From the NCBI GenBank assembly GCA_900556485.1, contig USOX01000001.1, forward strand, positions 310,001 to 374,000: a stretch of 64,000 nt of DNA, in the 5' to 3' direction. Under the pieces are notes generated by a model. It saw nothing but the letters and a program-made list of their open reading frames with translations, was not told the origin of the DNA and did not search any database. This document shows positions 36,996 through 45,852 of the stretch, piece by piece (position 1 is the first letter of the stretch; each line of letters begins with the position of its first letter). A program made the position numbers and the translations under genes. The DNA comes from an uncultured Dysgonomonas sp. (GTDB lineage: Bacteria > Bacteroidota > Bacteroidia > Bacteroidales > Dysgonomonadaceae).

Positions 36996-38417
36996 ATGGT
37001 AACACGCAGAAATTTTTTGAAAACTGCAGCTATGGCTTCGGCTGGATTAGCGGTAGGCGGAGTAAATGCTATGAGTGCCGAGAGCTATAATCGGGTAGCA
37101 GGGGCAGGTAAGAAAGTCAATATTGCCTATATAGGTATAGGTAATAGAGGTGAACAGATTATTTTGGGCGATTTTGAAAAAACAGGCATGACGAATGTTG
37201 TAGCTCTATGCGATGTGGATATGGGAGCACCTCATACACGCAAAGTGATGGCTAAATATCCAAAAGCAAAGCAATTTAAGGACTTTCGTGTCATGTTTGA
37301 TAAGATGGCAAATGAGATTGATGCGGTAGCTGTAGCTACTCCCGATCATTCGCATTTCCCAATCAGTATGATGGCTATGGCCTATGGTAAGCATGTGTAT
37401 GTAGAGAAACCGATGGCCCGTACATTTTACGAAGCTGAGTTGATGATGCAGGCAGCTAAGAAGTACCCGAATGTTGTAACTCAAGTTGGTAATCAAGGTC
37501 ATTCCGAAGCAAATTATTTCCAATTTAAAGCATGGCAGGAAGCAGGAATTATTAAGGATGTGACATCAGTAGTAGCGCACATGAATAATCCTCGCAGATG
37601 GCATAGTTGGGATACCAATATCTATAAACTACCGGAAGCGCAACCAATACCAAATACATTGGATTGGATGACTTGGAATTGTGCTGTTCCATATCATGAG
37701 TATAATGAAAAATATCATTACGGAGAATGGCGCTGTTGGTATGATTATGGTATGGGAGCTTTAGGAGACTGGGGTGCACATATTTTAGATACAGTTCATG
37801 AGTTTTTGGATTTAGGTTTGCCTTATGAAGTTAATCCGATAAAGCTGACAGGGCATAACGATTATTTCTTCCCTACATCATCTACTATACAGTTTAAATT
37901 TGGTCCGAGAGGCGAAATGCCAGCATGCGATATTACATGGTACGATGGAGTAGATAATCTTCCTCCGATTCCAGAGGGTTATGGGGAGTCAGCCCTTGAT
38001 CCGAATATACCAGCTTCGGGTGCGGGAGAGATCAAAAAGCAATCCTTAAACCCAGGGAAGATTATATATAGCAAAGATCTTATTTTTAAGGGTGCTTCGC
38101 ATGGAAGCACACTCTCTATTATTCCGGAAAGTAAAGCAAAAGAAATGGCGTCGAAGCTACCGGAAGTACCAAAGAGTTCGTCAAATCATTTCAAAAACTT
38201 CCTTTTAGCTTGTCAGGGGGTAGAAAAAACTCGTTCACCATTCGAAATACATGGTCCATTGAGTCAGGTATTTTCTCTTGGTGTTATGGCGCAACGTTTG
38301 AATAAGAAGTTCTATTTCGATAGCCGTACAAAACAGATCACGAATGATCCGTTTGCAAATGCGATGTTGACAGGTATTCCTCCTCGTAAAGGTTGGGAAG
38401 ATTTTTATAAATTATAA
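36996..38417 (+). CDS. Gfo/Idh/MocA-family oxidoreductase with Tat signal
   Basis: The 473-residue protein begins with a twin-arginine signal (MVTRRNFLKTAAMASAGLAV), so it is exported folded with its nicotinamide cofactor. The Rossmann fold follows (VNIAYIGIGNRGEQIILGDF, residues 40-59), then the family lysine motif YVEKPMARTFYEAELM. A C-terminal Bacteroidetes-type domain ends in RKGWEDFYKL. The next gene, 22 bases downstream, encodes two DUF1080 domains. Family knowledge from the Bacteroides 3-keto-glycoside pathway suggests that this enzyme oxidises a sugar at C3 or reduces the 3-keto product. The substrate is not known. Confidence 0.88.
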   Translation: MVTRRNFLKTAAMASAGLAVGGVNAMSAESYNRVAGAGKKVNIAYIGIGNRGEQIILGDFEKTGMTNVVALCDVDMGAPHTRKVMAKYPKAKQFKDFRVMFDKMANEIDAVAVATPDHSHFPISMMAMAYGKHVYVEKPMARTFYEAELMMQAAKKYPNVVTQVGNQGHSEANYFQFKAWQEAGIIKDVTSVVAHMNNPRRWHSWDTNIYKLPEAQPIPNTLDWMTWNCAVPYHEYNEKYHYGEWRCWYDYGMGALGDWGAHILDTVHEFLDLGLPYEVNPIKLTGHNDYFFPTSSTIQFKFGPRGEMPACDITWYDGVDNLPPIPEGYGESALDPNIPASGAGEIKKQSLNPGKIIYSKDLIFKGASHGSTLSIIPESKAKEMASKLPEVPKSSSNHFKNFLLACQGVEKTRSPFEIHGPLSQVFSLGVMAQRLNKKFYFDSRTKQITNDPFANAMLTGIPPRKGWEDFYKL

Positions 38418-38439
38418 TACTTAAAATAGAAATACAGAA

Positions 38440-39786
38440 ATGAATAAAAATATACTATTGGCAATCCTGTTTATTTTTGCAACAGCGCTATCAGCACAAG
38501 AAAAATGGGAGCCATTGTTTAACGGTAAAAACCTTAAAGGTTGGAAAAAACTGAATGGAAAAGCTGAATATAAAATAGAAGATGGGGCTATTGTTGGTAT
38601 TTCCAAATTGGGAACACCAAATACATTTCTCGCTACTGAAAAAAACTACGGAGATTTTATTCTTGAGTTCGATTTTAAAGTAGATGATGGCCTTAATTCT
38701 GGAGTCCAATTCCGTAGTTTGAGCAAAAAGGATTTTCAAAACGGAAGGGTACATGGATATCAATTTGAGATAGACCCTTCTAAACGGGCTTGGTCCGGCG
38801 GCGTATATGATGAAGCTCGACGGGGCTGGCTATATCCAATGACTGTTAACCCTCCTGCACAAGTCGCCTTTAAAAACGGGGAATGGAATAAAGCCCGTAT
38901 AGAAGCGATGGGCAATTCTATCCGCACATGGGTAAATGGTATCGCTTGTACTAATCTGTGGGATGATATGACACAGAGCGGATTTATAGCCTTACAGGTT
39001 CACTCTATTGGAAATAAAAGCGAGGAAGGGAAAACTGTAAGTTGGAAGAATATAAGAATCTGCACTACCGATGTAGAGAAATATAGAACAGCAACAACTG
39101 CTCCCGAAGTAAATGCAATAGTTAATACAATTTCGCCTGCGGAAGGAAAAGACGGATGGAAGCTTCTTTGGGATGGAAAAACTACAGAGGGATGGAAGGG
39201 TGCTAAAATGAATACTTTCCCATCAGCAGGGTGGGTTATAGAAAATGGTGTGCTTAAAGTGCAAAAAGGTGATGGTGGAGAATCTACTAATGGAGGAGAT
39301 ATTGTTACCACCCGTAAGTATAAGAATTTTGTGCTAAAAGTAGACTTTAAAATAACAGAAGGTGCCAATAGCGGTATCAAATACTTTGTTAATCCAGATA
39401 TGAATAAAGGAGAAGGATCTGCTATTGGTTGTGAGTTTCAAATATTGGATGATGAAAAACATCCGGATGCGAAGCTGGGAGTAAAAGGTAACCGTAAGCT
39501 AGGAGCTCTTTATGATTTGATTCCAGTTGATGAAAATAAACCATTCAAAAAGAATGATTTCAATACTGCAATGGTTATAGTGAATGGTAATCATGTAGAG
39601 CATTGGCTGAATGGAGTGAAAATACTGGAATATGAGCGTAATAACCAAATGTGGAATGCATTGGTGGCTTATAGCAAATATAGAGATTGGCCAAACTTTG
39701 GAAACGCAATAGAAGGTAATATCCTACTACAAGACCATGGCGATGAGGTTTGGTTTAAGAATATAAAGATTAAGGAATTGAAATAA
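38440..39786 (+). CDS. Exported protein with two DUF1080 (3-keto-disaccharide hydrolase) domains
   Basis: The 448-residue protein has a signal peptide ([20 protein letters not shown]) and two tandem DUF1080 domains, about residues 22-215 and 225-447. Each opens with the family pattern ([16 protein letters not shown] and [16 protein letters not shown]) and contains [16 protein letters not shown] or [18 protein letters not shown]1080 proteins cleave 3-keto-glycosides by elimination or hydrolysis. Fusion of two copies is notable: one may be catalytic and the other binding. The pairing with the upstream oxidoreductase supports one extracytoplasmic 3-keto pathway. Confidence 0.88.
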   Translation: MNKNILLAILFIFATALSAQEKWEPLFNGKNLKGWKKLNGKAEYKIEDGAIVGISKLGTPNTFLATEKNYGDFILEFDFKVDDGLNSGVQFRSLSKKDFQNGRVHGYQFEIDPSKRAWSGGVYDEARRGWLYPMTVNPPAQVAFKNGEWNKARIEAMGNSIRTWVNGIACTNLWDDMTQSGFIALQVHSIGNKSEEGKTVSWKNIRICTTDVEKYRTATTAPEVNAIVNTISPAEGKDGWKLLWDGKTTEGWKGAKMNTFPSAGWVIENGVLKVQKGDGGESTNGGDIVTTRKYKNFVLKVDFKITEGANSGIKYFVNPDMNKGEGSAIGCEFQILDDEKHPDAKLGVKGNRKLGALYDLIPVDENKPFKKNDFNTAMVIVNGNHVEHWLNGVKILEYERNNQMWNALVAYSKYRDWPNFGNAIEGNILLQDHGDEVWFKNIKIKELK

Positions 39787-39793
39787 GAAATTG

Positions 39794-39823
39794 AAAAACC
39801 TCAGGCTTAGTTCTGAGGTTTTT
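39794..39823 (+). terminator. Terminator after the DUF1080 gene
   Basis: AAAAACCTCAG (39794-39804) and CTGAGGTTTTT (39813-39823) form a perfect stem followed by a T-rich run. Confidence 0.88.
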
Positions 39824-39855
39824 CTTTTAGTGGGAGTATTTTTGGTGACAAAAAC

Positions 39856-40248
39856 TTATTTATCCAGTGGTTTTATAAAAGACCAATGATTATGAATAAC
39901 CTTCCATTCGTTACTTTCATTCAGAATATATACTTCTGTACAATTCCATTTATAAACATTCTCACCTGAATAAGAGTATAGATTATAAGATAGCACTGCC
40001 ATCCTTTCCGTAACTTCTACTATTGGATTTATTATCTCATATCTGTTTACACAGGATGCACCTCTTAAACTTTCGTAGAATGTTGTCATTTTGTCTAAGC
40101 CATCTATTCTCGCTTCTTGAAACGGGTCGAAGTATGTAATGTCGGGTGAATATATTTTCAAATATTCAGAAGGATTTCCTTTATTCCATTCTTCTAAAGC
40201 TGCAACTTCCATCTTGATGATCAGTTCCTTGATTTTTTCCTCGTCCAT
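39856..40248 (-). CDS. NTF2-like protein (DUF4440/SnoaL type)
   Basis: The 130-residue cytoplasmic protein has the cone-shaped NTF2-like pattern: an N-terminal helix, then WNKGNPSEYLKIYSPDITYFDPFQEARIDG, and a closing strand EWKVIHNHWSFIKP. Members range from small enzymes to binding proteins, so no function is assigned. TACATTTG on the minus strand at 40283-40276 is a -7 candidate close to the start. The gene stands alone between the DUF1080 terminator and the araC-type gene. Confidence 0.8.
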   Translation of the reverse strand: MDEEKIKELIIKMEVAALEEWNKGNPSEYLKIYSPDITYFDPFQEARIDGLDKMTTFYESLRGASCVNRYEIINPIVEVTERMAVLSYNLYSYSGENVYKWNCTEVYILNESNEWKVIHNHWSFIKPLDK

Positions 40249-40335
40249 ATTTATATTTTAAATTGGTTAATAGTACAAATGTAAAGTAGATAAGGAATAA
40301 TTATATCATACAAAACATGGAGGAAATAGCACTTT

Positions 40336-41202
40336 TCAACGATTTATACTATTCCGATATTGTGCAGGTGTCAGATTCGTATGGTTGCGGAATAGTCGGA
40401 TAAAGTAGGATGAACTACTGAAGTTTAGGCTGTCTGAGATTTCAGAAACTGACAAATCGGAAAATGTCAGCATCTTCTTTGCTTCTGTAATCAATTTATT
40501 GAGGATATAGCTTTTAGCATTTGTACCAAATGCTTTCTGAGTTACTTCGTTCAGGTAGTTAGGGCTTATGCATAATTTATCTGCATAGTATTGGGTATCA
40601 TGGTGATCTTTGAAGTTCGTATTTAGCAGATGAGTAAATGAGTTAATATGCCGATTGGTATATTGATTTGTCTCTTCTGTAGTATTCTGCTTTTGAAATT
40701 CACGGTTCAGGAGTGTAAGCATTTCATAGAGTAGTGCCCGTAGTAAGTGCTTGTCTTTCGCCTGAAAATTGTTTATCTCCAATATAATATTATCTATTAG
40801 CGAATTGATTCTTTCTTGAATTTGTATGATGCTGATCTTTGCAGTTGATCTTTTAATATTGAAATAAGAAAGGTTCTGTAAGAATAAAGGATCATTGAAG
40901 AATGATAGAAGGAACTCTTCTTCAAATATCAGGGCATATCCATCAGGTGTATTTTTATTATTCCAGCTTCGGATATCACCTGGAGTTGAGAATACAACAT
41001 CACCAGGTTTCAGATCATATTTACTGTCATTAAGAGTAAAACAGCCAGTCCCTTGTTGAATAAATGTAATATCATAATAAGATAAGATATGTGTCGGATG
41101 CTTTTCTATATATTTTGCAATGTCTTTAATTTTTACAACATCTATAAGTAGCTCTTCTCCATACTTCGTTTTATGAAAATTGTATTTTGGAATAGATATC
41201 AT
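40336..41202 (-). CDS. AraC-family transcriptional regulator
   Basis: The 288-residue protein has an N-terminal cupin-like sensor domain (about residues 20-130, with FIQQGTGCFTLNDSKYDLKPGDVVFSTPGD) and a C-terminal AraC DNA-binding domain (about 190-286). The two helix-turn-helix units read YYADKLCISPNYLNEVTQKAFG and SVSEISDSLNFSSSSYFIRLFRN. The effector is not known. It is divergent from metY with 123 bases between them; control of metY or of the NTF2-like gene is possible but unproven. CAAATATA at 41223-41230 is a -7 candidate for its own promoter. Confidence 0.93.
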   Translation of the reverse strand: MISIPKYNFHKTKYGEELLIDVVKIKDIAKYIEKHPTHILSYYDITFIQQGTGCFTLNDSKYDLKPGDVVFSTPGDIRSWNNKNTPDGYALIFEEEFLLSFFNDPLFLQNLSYFNIKRSTAKISIIQIQERINSLIDNIILEINNFQAKDKHLLRALLYEMLTLLNREFQKQNTTEETNQYTNRHINSFTHLLNTNFKDHHDTQYYADKLCISPNYLNEVTQKAFGTNAKSYILNKLITEAKKMLTFSDLSVSEISDSLNFSSSSYFIRLFRNHTNLTPAQYRNSINR

Positions 41203-41296
41203 TGGCTTAAAGGCTGTTTATACAAATATAATAAAAACGGTCATAAAATCTTTCAATATGTAAGAATTATAAAGATATGTATATAAACTCTTTTCT

Positions 41297-41304
41297 TATC
41301 TTTG
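41297..41304 (+). promoter_or_regulatory. -7 box of the metY promoter; decides the metY start
   Basis: TATCTTTG matches TAnnTTTG. An open frame could begin at a TTG inside this box (41302), but transcription starts downstream, so the ATG at 41326 must be used. Confidence 0.65.
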
Positions 41305-41325
41305 CAAAACTCAAATAATAAGATT

Positions 41326-42609
41326 ATGGAAAAGAAGCAAAATTTAGAAACTATTTGTGTTCAAGCTGGTTGGAATCCTAAAAAAGGAGAACCACGCGTA
41401 TTACCTATATATCAAAGTACAACATTTAAATATGAAACAAGTGAGCAAATGGCTCAGTTGTTCGATCTCGAAGCTTCTGGTTATTTTTACACTCGTCTGC
41501 AAAATCCTACCAATGATGCCGTAGCAGCTAAAATTGCAGCTTTGGAAGGTGGAGTAGGAGCTATGCTAACTTCATCAGGGCAGGCTGCAAGCTTTTATTC
41601 TATCTTTAATATTTGCAGTGCCGGCGATCATGTTGTAAGTGCTTCAGCGATTTATGGAGGAACTTTCAATCTCTTTGCCGTGACATTGAAGAAACTAGGT
41701 ATAGAGGTTACATTTATAGATCAGGATGCTTCTGCAGAGGAGATCAAAAAGGCTTTCAGACCTAATACAAAAGTGTTCTTTGCTGAGTCTATTTCGAATC
41801 CGGCAATGAATGTCATCGATATCCAGAAACTTGCAGATATTGCTCATAGTGAAGGCGTACCTTTGATTGTTGATAATACTTTTCCTACACCTATCAACTT
41901 CCGCCCTTTAGAGTGGGGAGCAGATATTGTAGTTCATTCTACATCGAAGTATATGGATGGACATGCAGTTAGTCTGGGTGGAGTCATTGTTGATGGTGGC
42001 AAGTTCGATTGGGATGCCTATGCATCCAAATTTCCGGGACTGACCGAACCTGATGATTCTTATCACGGTTTGACCTATACCAAAGCATTCGGAAAAGCAG
42101 CTTATCTGACAAAGGCAACTGTACAATTGATGCGTGACCTCGGTTCTTCGCAATCTCCTCAGAATGCATTCCTGCTTAATATTGGTTTAGAAACATTACA
42201 CCTGCGTATGCCTCGCCATTGTGAAAATGCACTGAAAGTTGCAGAATATTTGCAAAGCAGACCCGAGATAGCATGGGTTAATTATCCGGGGTTGAAAGAT
42301 AACAAATACTACGAACTAGCTCAAAAATATATGCCGAATGGAACTTGTGGAGTAATGACATTCGGGCTTAAAGGTGGACGAGATATATCTGTCAAATTTA
42401 TGGACAGCTTGCAATTTATCGCCATTGTTACCCATGTGGCAGATGCCCGTACTTGTGTGCTTCATCCGGCCAGTCATACACATCGCCAGTTAAACGACGA
42501 ACAGTTAGCTGCTGCAGGGGTTGCTCCTGATTTAATCCGCTTATCTGTAGGAATTGAAAATGCAAGCGACATTATAGCCGATATTGAACAAGCGCTGAAA
42601 AGTATCTAA
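41326..42609 (+). CDS. metY: O-acetylhomoserine aminocarboxypropyltransferase (sulfhydrylase)
   Basis: The 427-residue PLP enzyme makes homocysteine from O-acetylhomoserine and sulfide. The PLP lysine is Lys208 in VVHSTSKYMDGHAVSLGG. Other Cys/Met-metabolism blocks are YTRLQNPTNDAVAAKIAALEGG, SSGQAASFYSIFNICSAGDH and the C-terminal HPASHTHRQLNDEQLAAAGV, which marks the OAH sulfhydrylase branch. MetA at 52441-53388 is predicted to supply the acetylated substrate. A 24-base longer TTG start is rejected because it lies in the promoter. The gene is single and ends in a terminator. No SAM riboswitch is visible; the 5' leader is very short. Confidence 0.95.
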   Translation: MEKKQNLETICVQAGWNPKKGEPRVLPIYQSTTFKYETSEQMAQLFDLEASGYFYTRLQNPTNDAVAAKIAALEGGVGAMLTSSGQAASFYSIFNICSAGDHVVSASAIYGGTFNLFAVTLKKLGIEVTFIDQDASAEEIKKAFRPNTKVFFAESISNPAMNVIDIQKLADIAHSEGVPLIVDNTFPTPINFRPLEWGADIVVHSTSKYMDGHAVSLGGVIVDGGKFDWDAYASKFPGLTEPDDSYHGLTYTKAFGKAAYLTKATVQLMRDLGSSQSPQNAFLLNIGLETLHLRMPRHCENALKVAEYLQSRPEIAWVNYPGLKDNKYYELAQKYMPNGTCGVMTFGLKGGRDISVKFMDSLQFIAIVTHVADARTCVLHPASHTHRQLNDEQLAAAGVAPDLIRLSVGIENASDIIADIEQALKSI

Positions 42610-42640
42610 ATTATACAAATATCATAAGTATATATTTAAG

Positions 42641-42668
42641 AACCATCACTCTCTAGTGGTGGTTTTTT
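42641..42668 (+). terminator. Terminator after metY
   Basis: AACCATCAC (42641-42649) and GTGGTGGTT (42656-42664) form a perfect stem followed by a T-run. Confidence 0.85.
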
Positions 42669-42748
42669 GTTGTATAGATAAACTTATTTGTATTTGATAA
42701 TGTTATTTAAGAAGTTGTTTCGATATAATTCCTATATCTTCCAAGCTT

Positions 42749-43543
42749 ATGGAAATAATAGATACACTTTTACTCCCAAGTGCATGGATTGCACTGCTTA
42801 CCCTTGTATTTCTCGAAGTTGTACTAGGTATAGATAATATTGTATTCTTATCAATAATGTCTTCGAAGTTACCGAAGGAACAACAACAGAGAGGAAGAAC
42901 GATAGGACTGTTACTGGCTATGGTTGCTCGTATCGCCTTATTATTTGGTATATCATTATTGATGAAATTGACCAAGCCCTTATTCTCATTTGATTTCTCA
43001 TGGATTAGTGGTGCTATTTCAGGACAGGCGATTATTATTATGTTGGGAGGAATCTTCCTATTGTATAAAAGTGTAACAGAAGTCCATAACAAGCTGGAAA
43101 TAGAAGGAGAGGCTTCTATAAAAACAAAGTCTAATAGCTTTTGGGCTATTATAGTACAAATAGTTGCCTTAGATATTGTCTTTTCGTTCGATAGTGTACT
43201 TACGGCTGTAGGTATGGTGAGTTTTAAGGACTACGGCTATGAAGGGGCTATGACTATAATGGTATTGGCTATTATAATAGCGGTTTTGATGATGCTTTTC
43301 TTTTCTGGGCCTATTAGCAACTTCGTGAATAATCACCCTACAATACAAATGCTGGCACTTTCTTTTCTGATCCTTATTGGGTTAATGCTTGTTATTGAAG
43401 CAGCACATCTTTCCCGTTTAAATGTATTTGGGCAAGAAGTAGGAGAGATACCTAAAGGTTATATCTATTTTGCCATAGCTTTCTCATTATTAGTAGAGTT
43501 CTTGAATAGTAAACTGAGAAAGAAAGCAGTACAAAAGAAATAG
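42749..43543 (+). CDS. TerC-family integral membrane protein
   Basis: The 264-residue protein has seven to nine membrane segments with the acidic intramembrane residues typical of TerC: FLEVVLGIDNIVFLSIMSSKLP near the start and VALDIVFSFDSVLTAVGMV at about residues 145-165. Members are linked to metal handling, notably manganese export that metallates exoenzymes, and to tellurite resistance in other bacteria. No ter genes are nearby, so a housekeeping metal role is more likely. It ends in a bidirectional terminator. Confidence 0.92.
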   Translation: MEIIDTLLLPSAWIALLTLVFLEVVLGIDNIVFLSIMSSKLPKEQQQRGRTIGLLLAMVARIALLFGISLLMKLTKPLFSFDFSWISGAISGQAIIIMLGGIFLLYKSVTEVHNKLEIEGEASIKTKSNSFWAIIVQIVALDIVFSFDSVLTAVGMVSFKDYGYEGAMTIMVLAIIIAVLMMLFFSGPISNFVNNHPTIQMLALSFLILIGLMLVIEAAHLSRLNVFGQEVGEIPKGYIYFAIAFSLLVEFLNSKLRKKAVQKK

Positions 43544-43569
43544 CTGATCTCGGTGAAAATCAGCTATTT
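43538..43569. terminator. Bidirectional terminator between terC and the GNAT gene
   Basis: AAATAGCTGAT (43538-43548) and ATCAGCTATTT (43559-43569) are perfect complements. The hairpin overlaps the terC stop and lies between convergent genes. Confidence 0.8.
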
Positions 43570-43592
43570 TATATTCTAAACTCGAAGTAATA

Positions 43593-44123
43593 TCAGCAAT
43601 TATAAACTACTGAGTATAATTTATCTTTTATCTCAATCAAGTTATTTTCAATGTCAATATCCCGATACGACATAAGCTTCATCGGTACAGTACCGCTATC
43701 TTCATAATAGGCTGGCTGATGGTATTGTATATTTTCCCACAGCCTGAACCCGATACGTTGATAGAATCCGATACGACGCTCCGACAATATGGTAGTAGGT
43801 AGCTCTACTTCAAGGATAATAGGTTTATCTGTACTTTCAATAAATAAGTCCATAACCTTTCTTCCATATCCTCCATTCCTATATTCGGGAGATATCGCAA
43901 AATGCTCTGCAAAGATAAACTCACCTAAGTCCCAGTAGGTAAGAAACCCCACTAACTCATCATCCTCAATAGCTACAGATATAATAAAAGGAGAACCGCT
44001 TTTATACAAATCCAGCATTTTATCCACAGGACGACGTTCGCTTAATGGGAATGATTCTATATATAGGTTATCTACAAAAGATACTTCGTGACTGCTTGAC
44101 AAATCCAATTTCCTTATTTTCAT
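43593..44123 (-). CDS. GNAT-family N-acetyltransferase
   Basis: The 176-residue protein has the acetyl-CoA binding block FAISPEYRNGGYGRKVMDLFI (about residues 76-96) after a strand pair DDELVGFLTYWDLGEFIFAEHF. The C-terminal part has GFYQRIGFRLWE, common in GNAT proteins. The acceptor is unknown. It starts 14 bases downstream of the ftsE-like gene and is probably on the same transcript. Confidence 0.88.
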   Translation of the reverse strand: MKIRKLDLSSSHEVSFVDNLYIESFPLSERRPVDKMLDLYKSGSPFIISVAIEDDELVGFLTYWDLGEFIFAEHFAISPEYRNGGYGRKVMDLFIESTDKPIILEVELPTTILSERRIGFYQRIGFRLWENIQYHQPAYYEDSGTVPMKLMSYRDIDIENNLIEIKDKLYSVVYNC

Positions 44124-44137
44124 AATCTAGTCTTATT

Positions 44138-44827
44138 TTAATGAGTCTGACCTATTTTTACATCTTTCAAATGCCCATCTTCACATTTAATGATCCGTCC
44201 GGGATATTTTTGCACGGCGGCATAATTATGAGTGGACATAATTACAGCAGTACCTTCCTCTGATATCTTATGAAGCAGTTGAACAATCTGTCCTCCGGTC
44301 TCCGGGTCAAGATTACCTGTAGGCTCGTCAGCCAGAATAACTTCGGGTGAATTAAGAAGTGCACGGGCAATAACTATACGTTGCTGTTCTCCGCCCGATA
44401 GCTCATGTGGCATCTTATAACCCTTATTCTTCATTCCTACTTGGGAGAGAACCTCATCGATGCGTATTTCTATGAGGTCTTTATTTTTCCAGCCTGTAGC
44501 ACGTAAAACGAACTCCAGATTCTTCTTAGCCGAACGGTCGATTAGTAATTGGAAGTCCTGGAAAACAATACCGATTTTCCGTCTTAAATAAGGTACATGC
44601 TTTTTCTTTATATTTTCCAAATCGTAATCAAAGATTCTTCCATGCCCTTTTTCTAAAGGAATTTCGTGGTATAGGCTTTTCAGAAAAGTACTTTTCCCCG
44701 ATCCCACTTTTCCTATAAGATAGATAAACTCTCCTTCGGCGATAGATATATTTATATTGCTCAGGATAGTATTCCTATCTCTATCGAGGTCAACACCCTC
44801 GTATTTTATTATTACTTCCTTATTCAT
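44138..44827 (-). CDS. ftsE: FtsE-like ABC transporter ATP-binding protein
   Basis: The 229-residue ATPase has the Walker [15 protein letters not shown] (residues 39-52), Q-loop [11 protein letters not shown], signature [34 protein letters not shown] and H-loop STHNY. The sequence is close to FtsE, which with FtsX governs division-site peptidoglycan hydrolases at the inner membrane. No ftsX lies next to it, although ftsEX are adjacent in many bacteria. Alternatives are LolD-like or MacB-like ATPases; the short length and [19 protein letters not shown] segment favour FtsE. Confidence 0.85.
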   Translation of the reverse strand: MNKEVIIKYEGVDLDRDRNTILSNINISIAEGEFIYLIGKVGSGKSTFLKSLYHEIPLEKGHGRIFDYDLENIKKKHVPYLRRKIGIVFQDFQLLIDRSAKKNLEFVLRATGWKNKDLIEIRIDEVLSQVGMKNKGYKMPHELSGGEQQRIVIARALLNSPEVILADEPTGNLDPETGGQIVQLLHKISEEGTAVIMSTHNYAAVQKYPGRIIKCEDGHLKDVKIGQTH

Positions 44828-44841
44828 ATAATCATAACAAC

Positions 44842-44869
44842 TACCTCCCTCCGCAGGTTCAGGGAAGTA
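44842..44869 (-). other. GC-rich hairpin in the ftsE 5' leader
   Basis: On the minus strand TACTTCCCT (44869-44861) pairs with AGGGAGGTA (44850-44842), with one U-G pair, around a GC-rich 10-base loop. It ends 14 bases before the ftsE ATG and encloses the only GGAGG-like sequence there. The 315-base gap 44828-45142 otherwise holds word-type inverted repeats near 45050-45130 (copies of GAAAAATGAAGAAT-like words) after the hisIE side, and no gene I can support. Confidence 0.5.
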
Positions 44870-45142
44870 TTATTTTGTGCTTAAAACTATTTGTCTCCGT
44901 GTTTTTTTTATTACAAACAAGATAGATTATAATCTTGTAAGGATAGCATTAGTTCTGGCCTAAACTATATGAAGTAAAAACCTTTTTTATTGTTTGCTAC
45001 TTTGATATCCACAAGCCTGCTACATGTGCATTGCTCTAATGTAAATAAAAAGAATGAATAATGAAGAATTAAAAATGAAAAATTGTCAATAATCAATCTA
45101 CATCAATAGATTTTTCATTCCTCATTATTATTTCTTCATTAC

Positions 45143-45739
45143 TTATTTCTTATGTCTTTTCTGTAATTCTCTTGCCAAATCTTCTATGCTCAAACCCTTT
45201 GATGTAAGCATAACTATAAGATGATAAAGCATATCTGCCGACTCATAAATCAGCCTGTCATCAGTTCCATTACAAGCCTCTATAACCGACTCTAAAGCTT
45301 CTTCCCCTACCTTTTGAGCCATACGGTTTATTCCCGATTCAAAAAGAGAAGTAGTATATGACCCTTCGGGCATTTCCTTATAACGCTTCTCAATGAATTG
45401 TTGTAGGTATTTAAAAAACAGGATGTCCTCCTTATTTTCTTCCTCAAAGCAAGTATCAGCACCTGTATGACATACCGGTCCCACAGGGTTCACCTTTATA
45501 AGTAATGTATCGTGGTCGCAATCATCTTTTATACTTACCACATTCAAGAAGTTACCGCTTTCTTCACCTTTAGTCCAGAGACGTTGTTTAGTCCGGCTAA
45601 AGAATGTAACTTTTCCTGTCTCTTGTGTTTTATGTAAGGCCTCCTCATTCATATAGCCTAACATCAACACTTTATTGGTTTCGTTATCCTGTATAATTGC
45701 AGGAATTAGTCCGTCTACTTTTTCGAAATCGAGAGTCAT
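45143..45739 (-). CDS. hisIE: Bifunctional phosphoribosyl-AMP cyclohydrolase / phosphoribosyl-ATP pyrophosphatase
   Basis: The 198-residue fusion performs histidine steps 2 and 3. The HisI part (about residues 1-105) has MLGYMNEEALHKTQETGKV and the metal site DDCDHDTLLIKVNPVGPVCHTG. The HisE part (about 110-198) has MPEGSYTTSLFESGINRMAQKVGEEALESVIEA and a final RELQKRHKK. It is the last gene of the visible his cluster, 113 bases after hisF. That gap carries word repeats of ATTATGAATTATAA type. Confidence 0.97.
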   Translation of the reverse strand: MTLDFEKVDGLIPAIIQDNETNKVLMLGYMNEEALHKTQETGKVTFFSRTKQRLWTKGEESGNFLNVVSIKDDCDHDTLLIKVNPVGPVCHTGADTCFEEENKEDILFFKYLQQFIEKRYKEMPEGSYTTSLFESGINRMAQKVGEEALESVIEACNGTDDRLIYESADMLYHLIVMLTSKGLSIEDLARELQKRHKK

Positions 45740-45852
45740 GTTTATGAGTTATAAGTTATAAATTATGAGCTATGAATTATTAATTATGGATTGACAGTCA
45801 TCGATGAGCAAGGCAACTTATAATTTATAATTCATACCTTATAACTAAAAAA

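Noticed and set aside
41302..41325. Longer start (TTG at 41302) for metY.
   Set aside because: The TTG is part of the -7 box; the ATG at 41326 fits the family's usual N-terminus.
44840..44870. TPP riboswitch-like words (CCTGAACCTG and CGGAGGGA) before ftsE; the same bases also recall the 3' end of eukaryotic 18S rRNA.
   Set aside because: The P4/P5 arm and the upstream CTGAGA half of a TPP riboswitch are missing, the downstream gene has no thiamine role, and the rRNA likeness is only about 12 bases.
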